Shown: in pieces, positions 1 to 7,503 of the stretch
How positions within the stretch are numbered: the first letter of the stretch is position 1
Layout: every line of letters begins with the position of its first letter
Source of the DNA: JAWXCH01 sp034440595
GTDB taxonomy: Bacteria > Planctomycetota > Planctomycetia > Pirellulales > JALHPA01
Length of the DNA stretch: 14,439 nt
NCBI GenBank assembly: GCA_034440595.1
Contig: JAWXCH010000449.1
Coordinates: 1 to 14,439, forward strand
Reading direction: 5' to 3'
The notes under the pieces: generated by a model
Seen by the model: the letters and a program-made list of their open reading frames with translations, nothing else
The model's database searches: none
What the model was told of the DNA's origin: nothing
Made by a program: the position numbers and the translations under genes

Positions 1-1005
1 ATCATGCTGCAACAGACACAGGTCAACACGGTGAGGGCTTACTTCCTGCGGTTTATCAAATCGTTTCCGACGGTTGCTGGTCTGGCGGCGGCTCCAGAGC
101 AAGAAGTCCTGCGGCACTGGGAAGGACTAGGCTACTATCGCCGTGCGCGGCAACTCCATTCGGCGGCAAAACAGATTGTTGAACAGCATGGTGGCCTGTT
201 TCCGCGCGATCCACTACAGGTATTAAAGCTGCCGGGCATCGGTCGCTACACAGCCGGCGCGATAACGTCGATCGCGTTTGACGCACGACAGCCGATTCTT
301 GAGGCTAACACCATTCGCCTGTTCAGCAGGTTACTAGGATACGGCGGCGAGACGAATAGTCGTACTGGCCAGGAATTGTTATGGAAGTTTGCTGAGGAAG
401 TACTGTCGCGCACCGGTAGTGGCGAACTGAATCAGGCACTGATGGAATTGGGAAGCCAGGTCTGTACACCTCGGCAGCCGAATTGCGATGTGTGCCCAGT
501 GATGGCGTTGTGCCCCACGCAAGCGCTCGGGCTGGTGGACTCCATTCCGCTGGTTCGCAAGAAACCGCAGGTCACGCCACTGCGCGAAGCGGCCATTGTA
601 ATTCGCCGCGGCAATCGAGTGCTATTGGTGCAGCGCGGGCAGACTAAACGCTGGGCCGGGCTGTGGGACTTTCCGCGATTTGCACTGCATGCCGAATCGC
701 CGGCGATGATCGCTGACGAGATCGCTGCGCAAATTGCGAATCGTTGCCGGTTGAATATCGACTGGCGGCAACAACTGGCGACAATCAAACATGGCGTGAC
801 ACGATTTCAGATCACATTGGAAATTCACGAAGCGGCGATTGCGAAGCGCGCCAATCAGCGGCGTCAAAATGACGTTATCTTGCCCCCAGACAACGACCCG
901 CCCTATGTCGAGCAACGCTGGCTGCTGCCAAAAGAGCTAGCGGACTATCCGCTCAACACCACCGGGCGGAAGATCGCACGGCTGATTCAGGGGGCAAAAA
1001 GGTAG
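1..1005 (+). CDS. mutY: A/G-specific adenine glycosylase MutY (5' end outside window)
   Basis: This is a base-excision repair enzyme that removes adenine mispaired with 8-oxoguanine. The frame is open from base 1, and the Met at base 4 is internal: the visible MLQQTQV aligns with residues 39-45 of E. coli MutY, so about 38 residues, including catalytic Glu37, lie upstream. Numbering from that Met, the helix-hairpin-helix LPGIGRYTAGAI is at about 76-87. The four-cysteine iron-sulfur motif (C-x6-C-x2-C-x5-C) starts at C154. A NUDIX-like C-terminal domain that recognises 8-oxoG spans about 190-330. A constant offset of 38 places both C154 and E100 on E. coli positions 192 and 138. The oddity is E100: position 138 is the catalytic Asp in MutY, and here the motif reads ILEANT rather than ILDGNV. 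The family assignment is secure from the overall match. Whether the enzyme is fully active is open. Confidence 0.95.
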   Translation: MMLQQTQVNTVRAYFLRFIKSFPTVAGLAAAPEQEVLRHWEGLGYYRRARQLHSAAKQIVEQHGGLFPRDPLQVLKLPGIGRYTAGAITSIAFDARQPILEANTIRLFSRLLGYGGETNSRTGQELLWKFAEEVLSRTGSGELNQALMELGSQVCTPRQPNCDVCPVMALCPTQALGLVDSIPLVRKKPQVTPLREAAIVIRRGNRVLLVQRGQTKRWAGLWDFPRFALHAESPAMIADEIAAQIANRCRLNIDWRQQLATIKHGVTRFQITLEIHEAAIAKRANQRRQNDVILPPDNDPPYVEQRWLLPKELADYPLNTTGRKIARLIQGAKR

Positions 1006-1092
1006 AACAACGCCTTTGCAGAGTACGTGCAATGCGCCAGAATCTGGCGAAAAGGTTGAACTTGCTGGCCACTTGGGCACCAGCGGTGCGGC

Positions 1093-1120
1093 TTGACGTT
1101 TGGTGCCAATCGAATAGACT
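1093..1120 (+). promoter_or_regulatory. Probable sigma70-type promoter of tRNA-Leu
   Basis: TTGACG (1093-1098) and TAGACT (1115-1120) are separated by 16 bp. They match the -35 and -10 consensus at five and four of six positions. Transcription would begin near 1127, about 18 bp before the mature tRNA, which suits a short tRNA leader. This is inferred from sequence only. Confidence 0.45.
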
Positions 1121-1144
1121 GAAGGATCAAATTTCTCCTCAGTT

Positions 1145-1228
1145 GCGGGAATGGCGGAATTGGCAGACGCACCAGCTTGAGGGGCTGGCGGTAGCAATAC
1201 CGTGCAGGTTCAAGTCCTGTTTCCCGCA
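1145..1228 (+). tRNA. tRNA-Leu(GAG)
   Basis: An 84-nt class II tRNA. The acceptor strands GCGGGAA (1145-1151) and TTCCCGC (1221-1227) pair fully, with discriminator A1228. The anticodon stem CCAGC/GCTGG (1172-1176, 1184-1188) encloses the loop TTGAGGG, giving anticodon GAG at 1179-1181, which reads CUC and CUU. The long variable arm folds as CGGTA-GCAA-TACCG, as expected for leucine. The T loop is TTCAAGT, closed by a stem with one G-U pair. CCA is not encoded. The gene stands alone between mutY and the PEP-CTERM gene, with a plausible promoter of its own just upstream. Confidence 0.96.
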
Positions 1229-1449
1229 TGGTTTACATCAATTTTTGCTCTGATGAGCATCTGAGTGCGCCTTGCACTTCACAACGCCGCGTGCCGAAAA
1301 GTCCCCAGCCCTATCGGGCCGGCAGATGCTTTTTGCTGGACGTGTATCTCTCTCAACGGTTATTCTAAACCGCTGTCTGTTTCCACCGGGGCACCGCACC
1401 GATGGGGCCATTCTTAGTTTTCAGGGTCGTGCAATTAGGGAGCATTCTC

Positions 1450-2937
1450 ATGAGACGAGTATTTTCTAGCTCATCTTCGCTCAGCATATTGTTTCTTTGC
1501 GGTTTTTTGTGCGCGAACTGCTTCAGCGAATCTACTGCACATGCTGACTACCTCACGGTTTATGGTAGCCCGACGTATAACTCAACCACGGGGACAGGTT
1601 ACTTGAATGCAGATGTTGCGTTTGATCCAGGGACACCGGTCCACTCTGGTGTGGCTGTAGGTTACGCGGGAAGTTATGTTAACGGCATATTCCAGAGGGG
1701 TGCCGCAATACGATGGACTTCTACCACAACTGAGATCCTTGGTGCCCTGGGTTCCTTACGCAGTGCAAATGCCATTGCAATTAACGCCACAGGGACCGCG
1801 GTAGGGAGCGGAAGCAAGCATAATAGCTCGACCGATCTGGGGAGTCGCGCCATTCGCTGGTTGCCGTCCAGTACGACGGCGATTGAACTGGGGCATCTCG
1901 GAACCGACATTAATGGAAAGACATATAGCAGCGCTTATGCCGTCAATCTGGCAGGTACGGCCGTTGGTGTTGCCAGCAAGAATGGTGTCGATTCCTATCT
2001 AGCAGATCGTGCAGTCCGCTGGGAAGCATCTGGAACAGCGGCTACAGAGCTGGTAGGACTGGCGGATGATATTACCATTGCGAGAGACATCAATAATGCC
2101 GGTACGGCAGTCGGCAATGCAAGAAAACTGACTCTGGGATACCGTGCTGTGAGATGGGACGCATCGAGTACGGTGGCTACCGAATTGGATACATTAGGAA
2201 CAAGTAGTCTAGGCGTCGGCCACGCAATGGCGGTTGGCATCAGCGATGCTGGAATCATTGTGGGAAATTCCAGTAAATACGTCGGTGGAGCCCAGGTGGG
2301 AGGGCGAGCAGTACGATGGGGTCCGTCCGGTACGGCAGCCACAGAGCTAGGCGTCCTTTCGACCAACAGCAGTGGCATAGGATCGGCCGCAGCCGCCAAT
2401 ATGAATAATTCAGGGGCGGCCGTGGGGCGAAGTGCGAAATACGCGGGTAACACCTATATGGGCGTTCGCGCAGTCCGGTGGGATGCAAACAGTACCACGG
2501 CAACTGAGTTATGGTATCCGGGGACCGACGATGGTGACGCAGATAGCGCGGCCTACTACATCAGTGATAACGGGATTGCAGTGGGGTATTACGAAAAGTT
2601 CGTCGGTGGAGTCGATCAAGGAGACTTTGCCATGCTGTGGGGTCAAAATGCGATCGGCATCGACTTGAATTCACTCATCGATCCTGCCAGTGGCTGGACA
2701 CTGAAAAGTGCTTGGGGAATCTCCGATACCTGGGTTGTGGGAAAGGGGACTTTTGACCCCGATGGCAACGGGCCATTGCTGCCTTACGAACGCGCGTTCC
2801 TGCTCGATGTCACAACGGTGGTGCCTGAGCCAACAACCATCGGGCTATTAGGAGTGGGGCTGATCAGTTTGCTGGGTGTGGCCCTGCGGCGGCGAACCTT
2901 GCGTGGCTCACCCTCGCGACTATTCGACCAATCCTAA
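1450..2937 (+). CDS. Exported PEP-CTERM protein with seven HAF-type repeats
   Basis: A 495-residue secreted protein of unknown function. The start at 1450 is preferred over an upstream in-frame ATG at 1402 because AGGGAG (1437-1442) sits 7 nt before it and a typical signal peptide follows, probably cleaved after AHA at residue 32. The body consists of about seven repeats of 45-54 residues. Each carries RA[IV]RW, then TATEL and an AVG turn, with the RW-type motif at residues 85, 133, 187, 232, 286, 340 and about 392. The pattern resembles HAF repeats; a beta-propeller fold is inferred. The C-terminus has VPEPTT (458-463), a hydrophobic helix and an Arg cluster, the PEP-CTERM signal that exosortase/archaeosortase systems recognise for sorting to the cell surface or matrix. 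No exosortase gene is in the window. About 13 further residues follow the Arg cluster, and the last 18 bp overlap the convergent pseudouridine synthase gene. Confidence 0.88.
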   Translation: MRRVFSSSSSLSILFLCGFLCANCFSESTAHADYLTVYGSPTYNSTTGTGYLNADVAFDPGTPVHSGVAVGYAGSYVNGIFQRGAAIRWTSTTTEILGALGSLRSANAIAINATGTAVGSGSKHNSSTDLGSRAIRWLPSSTTAIELGHLGTDINGKTYSSAYAVNLAGTAVGVASKNGVDSYLADRAVRWEASGTAATELVGLADDITIARDINNAGTAVGNARKLTLGYRAVRWDASSTVATELDTLGTSSLGVGHAMAVGISDAGIIVGNSSKYVGGAQVGGRAVRWGPSGTAATELGVLSTNSSGIGSAAAANMNNSGAAVGRSAKYAGNTYMGVRAVRWDANSTTATELWYPGTDDGDADSAAYYISDNGIAVGYYEKFVGGVDQGDFAMLWGQNAIGIDLNSLIDPASGWTLKSAWGISDTWVVGKGTFDPDGNGPLLPYERAFLLDVTTVVPEPTTIGLLGVGLISLLGVALRRRTLRGSPSRLFDQS

Positions 2938-3714
2938 AGAACGCCAATCCCCCGGCACCTCCGCCGTAACCGTCACCTCGGCCTGAGTCGTGGGATGTAC
3001 AAACGTGATGCTTCGCGCATGCAGCGCGATCGGCCGCTGGCGAGATTCCTCTGCATCGCCAGCCGTTTCTGCGTCACCAAACAACACCGTTGATCCGTAT
3101 TGCGCATCCCCTAGCAAAGGATAACCGCGTGAAGCGGCCTGCACGCGAACTTGATGCGTGCGTCCGGTGACCAGTTCCACCTCCAGCCACGATCCATGCA
3201 ACGAACTCCCTAATGTGCGATAGTGCAGAACCGATAACTGCACGGCCCCGCAACTGTCGACCCCTGCGTTCTCGGCCGTGACGACTTCCAGCGAGGCTGC
3301 TTCCAAATGCGACATTTCCGCCGCCGGCGTGGGTGTGTAATGCACGACTTCCACATGCGCTTGATCCGGCAGCTTGCGCAGATAATCGGTCCAGGTTCCC
3401 TCCGGTGGTTTGACCGTACCGGACAGGCAGGCCCAGTACAGTTTTTTCACCAGCCGTCGCTCGAGTTGACGTGAGAGTTGCCGCGCCGCACGGGGAGTCT
3501 TGGCGAGCAAAATCACGCCAGAGGCGGCTCGGTCAAGGCGATGCGGCAATCCTAGATAGGCACCGCGCGGGTCAGTCACGCCCGGCAGTGCCTCGCGAAC
3601 GCGGCGCTCCAGCGAGTCGTACTGTCGCGGGGCCTGCGTCGGCAGGCCGGCCGGTTTATTGATCGCCAGCAGGCAATCGTCGTCGAGCAGGATTTCGAGA
3701 TCGGGCAGTTCCAT
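2920..3714 (-). CDS. RluA-family RNA pseudouridine synthase
   Basis: Predicted to isomerise uridine to pseudouridine in rRNA or tRNA; the target site cannot be read from the sequence. The protein is 264 residues from the ATG at 3714. A GTG at 3762 would add 16 residues, but conserved similarity begins around LEILLDDDCLLAINKPAGLP, so 3714 is preferred. HRLDRAASG (58-66) carries the catalytic Asp61, and GRTHQVRVQ is the other family signature. There is no N-terminal S4 domain, so this is a catalytic-domain-only member like RluA rather than RluD. It is the last gene of a minus-strand cluster, beginning 57 bp (9 bp if GTG is used) after the PPIase stop codon. Its 3' end overlaps the PEP-CTERM gene by 18 bp on the opposite strand. 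A family-level call is secure; a specific paralogue name is not. Confidence 0.9.
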   Translation of the reverse strand: MELPDLEILLDDDCLLAINKPAGLPTQAPRQYDSLERRVREALPGVTDPRGAYLGLPHRLDRAASGVILLAKTPRAARQLSRQLERRLVKKLYWACLSGTVKPPEGTWTDYLRKLPDQAHVEVVHYTPTPAAEMSHLEAASLEVVTAENAGVDSCGAVQLSVLHYRTLGSSLHGSWLEVELVTGRTHQVRVQAASRGYPLLGDAQYGSTVLFGDAETAGDAEESRQRPIALHARSITFVHPTTQAEVTVTAEVPGDWRSLGLVE

Positions 3715-3771
3715 GGCCGTATTGTAGCAACTGCCGGGGTCGCCGCTGGCGAAGAACTCCACAGTGCGGTG

Positions 3772-4848
3772 CTAGTTCGCCCCCGCCAATTCGCGCGTAC
3801 CTGGCTTGAAATGCGGAAAACGCTCATTGTAGGTCACGTTGGCCGCTGCCCGTTCAGTTTCCAGTAGTTCTTCCAACAGCGACTTTGCAAAGGCCGGCGC
3901 AATTTGATCGCGTACATCCGCCAGCGATTTGGCACCTTTATCGATTCCAGTCACTAGAATCAAATGGATTCCAGAATTCGTCATCACCGGTTCACTAATC
4001 GCATCCGGTTCGAGCTTAAAAGCCGCGGCTTTGAACTCTTCTTGCAGCGGACCGTCGCGAGTGATCGCACCGAGTGATCCGCCCGCCTGACGGCTGGGAC
4101 CTTCCGAGTACTTTCGCGCTGCCTCTACAAACGTGAGGTTACCCGACTCGATTTCTTTTTTCACTGCACCAGCCAGTGCCACGATCTGTTTCATCTCCTG
4201 TGGGCTGCCGTTTCGCGTGGGACGAAACAGAATATGCCGCACATGCACGCGAGAGCCATCAAACTGCTTGGCGTTTTTAGCAAAGTACTCGGCTACCTTC
4301 TCCTGGGTGGCATTCGCCGTGATGTACTTCTTTACGGCCATCTCGGTGCTAATATCGCTTTGAACCTTCTGCAGAGTTTGACCGGTCTCGGCCAATCGTT
4401 GCTCCAGTGTGATATTCTTCTTCCTTAATTCGTCGCGCACCTTCTGAATTTCGGCTTCAATCTCGGCGGGCGTGGCACCTAGCTTTTCGCGCGTTATATA
4501 GTCGCTCATGATGCGTTGGTCGATGACCTGTGCCAGCATGCCAGCACGCAGCGTCGGAAGCATGGAACGATCGTACTTTTGCCCTCGCAACATCTGGGCC
4601 AGAGTATTGTCGACTTCGTCCTGATAGATCGGCTGACCGTTAACGGTAGCCACCGTTACGCGCGCTCGTGTATCAGGTGCAGCGGCCGCGCCTTTTGCTG
4701 CGGCGGGAGAAGTTGCCTTTGCATCGGCCTGAGCCAGCAGTTGACTTGCATCGATTGCAAGAACACAAAATAGCAAAGCACATGCCACCCTCACTGAGAA
4801 AGTGCCACGCTTAACACCAGAAACGTACTCTTTGGTCATCCAATTCAT
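3772..4848 (-). CDS. Exported parvulin-type peptidyl-prolyl isomerase (PpiC/SurA-like)
   Basis: A likely envelope folding factor of 358 residues from the ATG at 4848. A TTG at 4863 is also possible, but a GGGGAG directly abuts it, which is too close. A signal peptide covers about 1-40 (hydrophobic VACALLFCVLAIDA, cleavage near LLAQA). An Ala-rich linker follows, then a SurA-N-like helical region (about 65-190) beginning VATVNGQPIYQDEVD. The parvulin domain (about 200-300) contains VHVRHILF (201-208), FVEAARKYSEGPSRQAGGSLG and EPVMTNSGIHLILV, all family hallmarks. A short helical tail follows. It lies in the minus-strand cluster between the exported STN-like protein (58 bp upstream) and the pseudouridine synthase. 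The order suggests co-transcription, and the PPIase may help fold exported proteins such as its neighbour; that link is inference. Confidence 0.9.
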   Translation of the reverse strand: MNWMTKEYVSGVKRGTFSVRVACALLFCVLAIDASQLLAQADAKATSPAAAKGAAAAPDTRARVTVATVNGQPIYQDEVDNTLAQMLRGQKYDRSMLPTLRAGMLAQVIDQRIMSDYITREKLGATPAEIEAEIQKVRDELRKKNITLEQRLAETGQTLQKVQSDISTEMAVKKYITANATQEKVAEYFAKNAKQFDGSRVHVRHILFRPTRNGSPQEMKQIVALAGAVKKEIESGNLTFVEAARKYSEGPSRQAGGSLGAITRDGPLQEEFKAAAFKLEPDAISEPVMTNSGIHLILVTGIDKGAKSLADVRDQIAPAFAKSLLEELLETERAAANVTYNERFPHFKPGTRELAGAN

Positions 4849-4906
4849 ATGTGTTCTATCCAACTCCCCAAAAATCTGTTAATCGAGCTGCCGTCCGCCG
4901 CACACT

Positions 4907-6121
4907 CTAGGGTAGCTTCAAATCGCGTAACTCGTATTCAATCGGCAAAACATGGACTGTGGCCGCGGAACGGTAGACAAACTTGTACTTCGCCGGGCCG
5001 TCCGGCAAGTCAAACAAATACGCAACTCCCACTTCGTTGGTCGATAACGCCGTGGTTTCAAACCCTTCATTGGTCACTACATTACCCTCCGAATCAACGA
5101 CTGTGGCCTCGTTATCCAGCACCCAACTGGCCAGATGTGGTGCCAGCGAATCGGCCGTCTCGGCAAACTTGATTCGCATGCGGACCTCCCAGATATCCTG
5201 GTTCTTGCGAACATCTTCCAAGGTCACCGTCGCGTTGCCTAGCTTTTTGTCGATCGGCTTTGCACCATCCAGCTTGTCGAACGTAAACGTCTCGACTTTT
5301 CCAGCGGCCAGCAAATTCAATTTTCCCTTGAGGGAACTGATCGACTGGACCGTGCGATCCGGTAACTTCAACGGAATATCATAGGCACTGCTCGCCGAGT
5401 CAGCATCAAGCTGCACAGCGATCGACCCTTCAGCCAGTCCATCAAAAACCAGATTCTGCTGTTTGTCGTCAATCGCCTGCAGACTCTTGAATGGCTGGAT
5501 CAACACAATCGGTCGCAAGCGAGGTTCCCAGCTCACCTCGACCGAGACACGCATATTTCCAGCCTCGGCGGAACGTAGATCGCGGCGCGCCTGAATCGCA
5601 GTCGGACAGAACCGGAGTGGTCCGGCGTATACGGCGTTATCCTTCCGCGGCAGCATCTCTCCACGTTGATACAGTATTAGCGATTTTTCATTGGAGTCAC
5701 CAACCGCCAGCTCGGCCGCGTCGGCAACCACATCCAAAGCCTGCCAAAACGGTGCGCGATCCAAAAACAGATCGACTTCGATCTTGCCCAGTCGTTCGTC
5801 AACGGTGACCTGATTGCCGGTCTGTATCACGATCGCCTTCAGAACTTCGGCCACTGGCATCCGCTTGCCACGCAGCGTCACCGTGGTGGCCTGGATCACC
5901 GGGCTAGCTTCTGGTTCTACCAATAGATTTTTCAATCGCTCGTTGGCATCGTCCAGAATGGCCGCCTTGGGAGCGCTTTCGCGAGGATTCGGTGCATACG
6001 CCAACTGGTCGATTGGCTCGGCCGAGACAGCCAGTTGCGGCAGAATCAGCATGGCGATTGCTATCGCAAGCGACATTGCAACGACTGCGTTGCAAAATCG
6101 TGGAACAACGGTCCATCGCAT
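4907..6121 (-). CDS. Exported protein of unknown function with possible secretin/STN-like domain
   Basis: 404 residues from the ATG at 6121. That start is chosen over an in-frame ATG at 6193 because GGGGAGG (6128-6134) lies 6 nt before it and the signal peptide then begins normally (MRWTVVPRF, hydrophobic core, cleavage near AVSA at 34). Residues about 76-150 (VTLRGKRMPVAEVLKAI, QTGNQVTVDERLG, APFWQALDVVADAAEL) have the layout of the small alpha/beta STN/N0 domain found at the N-terminus of secretins and TonB receptors. No secretin pore domain follows. The rest appears beta-rich, has few cysteines and ends in DLKLP. It is first in the minus-strand cluster with the PPIase and pseudouridine synthase. 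I do not recognise the full-length family. The STN resemblance is by pattern and is tentative; export is well supported. Confidence 0.75.
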   Translation of the reverse strand: MRWTVVPRFCNAVVAMSLAIAIAMLILPQLAVSAEPIDQLAYAPNPRESAPKAAILDDANERLKNLLVEPEASPVIQATTVTLRGKRMPVAEVLKAIVIQTGNQVTVDERLGKIEVDLFLDRAPFWQALDVVADAAELAVGDSNEKSLILYQRGEMLPRKDNAVYAGPLRFCPTAIQARRDLRSAEAGNMRVSVEVSWEPRLRPIVLIQPFKSLQAIDDKQQNLVFDGLAEGSIAVQLDADSASSAYDIPLKLPDRTVQSISSLKGKLNLLAAGKVETFTFDKLDGAKPIDKKLGNATVTLEDVRKNQDIWEVRMRIKFAETADSLAPHLASWVLDNEATVVDSEGNVVTNEGFETTALSTNEVGVAYLFDLPDGPAKYKFVYRSAATVHVLPIEYELRDLKLP

Positions 6122-6127
6122 GTCTCG

Positions 6128-6134
6128 CCTCCCC
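6128..6134 (-). promoter_or_regulatory. Strong Shine-Dalgarno site deciding the 6121 start
   Basis: GGGGAGG on the minus strand, 6 nt before the ATG at 6121. It supports the shorter form of the exported STN-like protein over the in-frame ATG at 6193. Confidence 0.7.
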
Positions 6135-6336
6135 GCTTTGAATGTGACCGATTGGAACCGTCTATTTTGCTCAGGATGGGTTTTTTGACTCATTCCTATT
6201 GTATCGCCCGTTCGGCCCCCTCGCCAATCGCCGGGTTCGGTCGATTTTGACGTAGACTTTTGAAGCTGTGCACCCGCTTATGCAACGGACAAGCGTTCGA
6301 GCTGCGGGGTACACGTAGTTCTCAGGGAATTTCGCG

Positions 6337-7461
6337 ATGTCCAGTGCGATGCTGTCGGCAATCGGGTCTTGGTTGGCTGCGGGTGAGAGGATGGTAGCAG
6401 GAATTGCTGCGCTTTCAGTGATGGTATCGGCCTGCATGGCCCATGCTGCCGACCCAACTCGCTTTACCATTGAAGCCACGGTTCGCGGCGCGCGTCTGGA
6501 AGGGACGCCATTGAACTGGTCGGAGCGGCAGGTCATGCTGCTGAGCCGAGACGGATCGTTCGTCGATTTCAGACCTGACCAGGCAACCGATTATCGAAAA
6601 ACTTCGGTCGATTTTCGACCCTACCCAATCGGAACGATGAGCTCTCGCCTGCAAAGTGAACTGGGCAGCGCTTACGAAGTACACGCGACGCGGCATTTTA
6701 TTGTCGCTTGCCCGCGCGGAGAGCGCGATCGCTGGGCCGAGCGTTTTGAGGAAATGTACCGCTCGTTCGTGGCATACTTCAGCGTGCGTGGTTTTTCGCT
6801 ACGCGAGCCAGAGTTCCCCCTGGTGGCCATTGTGTGGAAACGCAAAGAGGATTTTCAGCGCTATGCCGTCAAAGATGGTTCCCCGCTGAAAGGGGACGTA
6901 CTCGGTTATTATTCGCTGGCATCCAATCGCGTGACGCTCTACGACGTTGGCAATGGTAAAGCCACTACTAACGACTGGCAGCAGAACGCTGCGACCGTCC
7001 TCCACGAAGCGGCTCATCAAACCGCCTTCAACACCGGTATACACAATCGCCTGGCACCGCCGCCACGCTGGGTTGCCGAGGGTCTGGGGACCATGTTTGA
7101 AGCACGCGGGGTCTGGAACTCTCGCACCTATACCAATCAATCCGACCGGATCAATCGCGAGCGACTGGCGCAGTTCCGCGCTTACGTCAAAACGCGCCGC
7201 AAGAGTGACTCCCTACCGCAATTGATCGCCTCGAACCGCATCTTCGACACAGACAGCGCTGCTGCATATTCCGAATGCTGGGCACTCACATTCTATCTGG
7301 TTGAAACACAGCCACGGCTATACGCCAAGTACCTGGCACGCACGGCAACTGCGGCAGCCACCAACTCGGTCCAACGCACCAAGGATTTCACCGATGTATT
7401 CGGTACGGACTTCCGCATGCTGGACGCGCGCTTCTTGCGATTTATTGATGGCCTGAAATAG
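6337..7461 (+). CDS. Exported DUF1570-type putative zinc peptidase
   Basis: A 374-residue exported protein resembling the DUF1570 (peptidase MA-like) proteins common in planctomycetes. AGGGA (6324-6328) sits 8 nt before the ATG. A long N-region leads into a hydrophobic stretch (VAGIAALSVMVSACMA) with probable cleavage at AHA|AD near residue 37. The catalytic part has HEAAH at 223-227, within ATVLHEAAHQTAFNTGIH, and WVAEGLGTMFE with Glu248 as the likely third zinc ligand. That is the HExxH plus downstream Glu arrangement of gluzincin peptidases. The middle region (HATRHFIVACP, FPLVAIVWKRKEDF) and the C-terminal helices (YSECWALTFYLVETQPRLYAKYL) also match the family layout. It is transcribed divergently from the minus-strand cluster across 215 bp and converges on the PilZ-like gene 21 bp away. 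The substrate is unknown, and proteolytic activity is inferred from the motif only. Confidence 0.85.
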   Translation: MSSAMLSAIGSWLAAGERMVAGIAALSVMVSACMAHAADPTRFTIEATVRGARLEGTPLNWSERQVMLLSRDGSFVDFRPDQATDYRKTSVDFRPYPIGTMSSRLQSELGSAYEVHATRHFIVACPRGERDRWAERFEEMYRSFVAYFSVRGFSLREPEFPLVAIVWKRKEDFQRYAVKDGSPLKGDVLGYYSLASNRVTLYDVGNGKATTNDWQQNAATVLHEAAHQTAFNTGIHNRLAPPPRWVAEGLGTMFEARGVWNSRTYTNQSDRINRERLAQFRAYVKTRRKSDSLPQLIASNRIFDTDSAAAYSECWALTFYLVETQPRLYAKYLARTATAAATNSVQRTKDFTDVFGTDFRMLDARFLRFIDGLK

Positions 7462-7462
7462 C

Positions 7463-7503
7463 CCGGTGCGTAGACCTCGACACTACCCTCCCGATCGCAC
7501 CGG
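7463..7503. repeat. Inverted repeat between convergent genes
   Basis: CCGGTGCG (7463-7470) is perfectly repeated in reverse complement as CGCACCGG (7496-7503), with 25 nt between the arms. It spans the 21-bp gap between the convergent DUF1570 and PilZ-like genes and the last codons of the latter. It could help end transcription from both sides, but no T-run follows on either strand, so a terminator role is uncertain. Confidence 0.35.

Noticed and set aside
1032..1253. A 73-codon plus-strand frame across the tRNA.
   Set aside because: It overlaps the whole tRNA-Leu and its promoter and shows no protein features.
1230..1260. A T-run followed by the stem TGCTC-TGAT-GAGCA just after the tRNA, considered as a terminator.
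   Set aside because: The T-run precedes the stem on the plus strand, and on the minus strand the stem is followed by A residues, so neither orientation gives a terminator.
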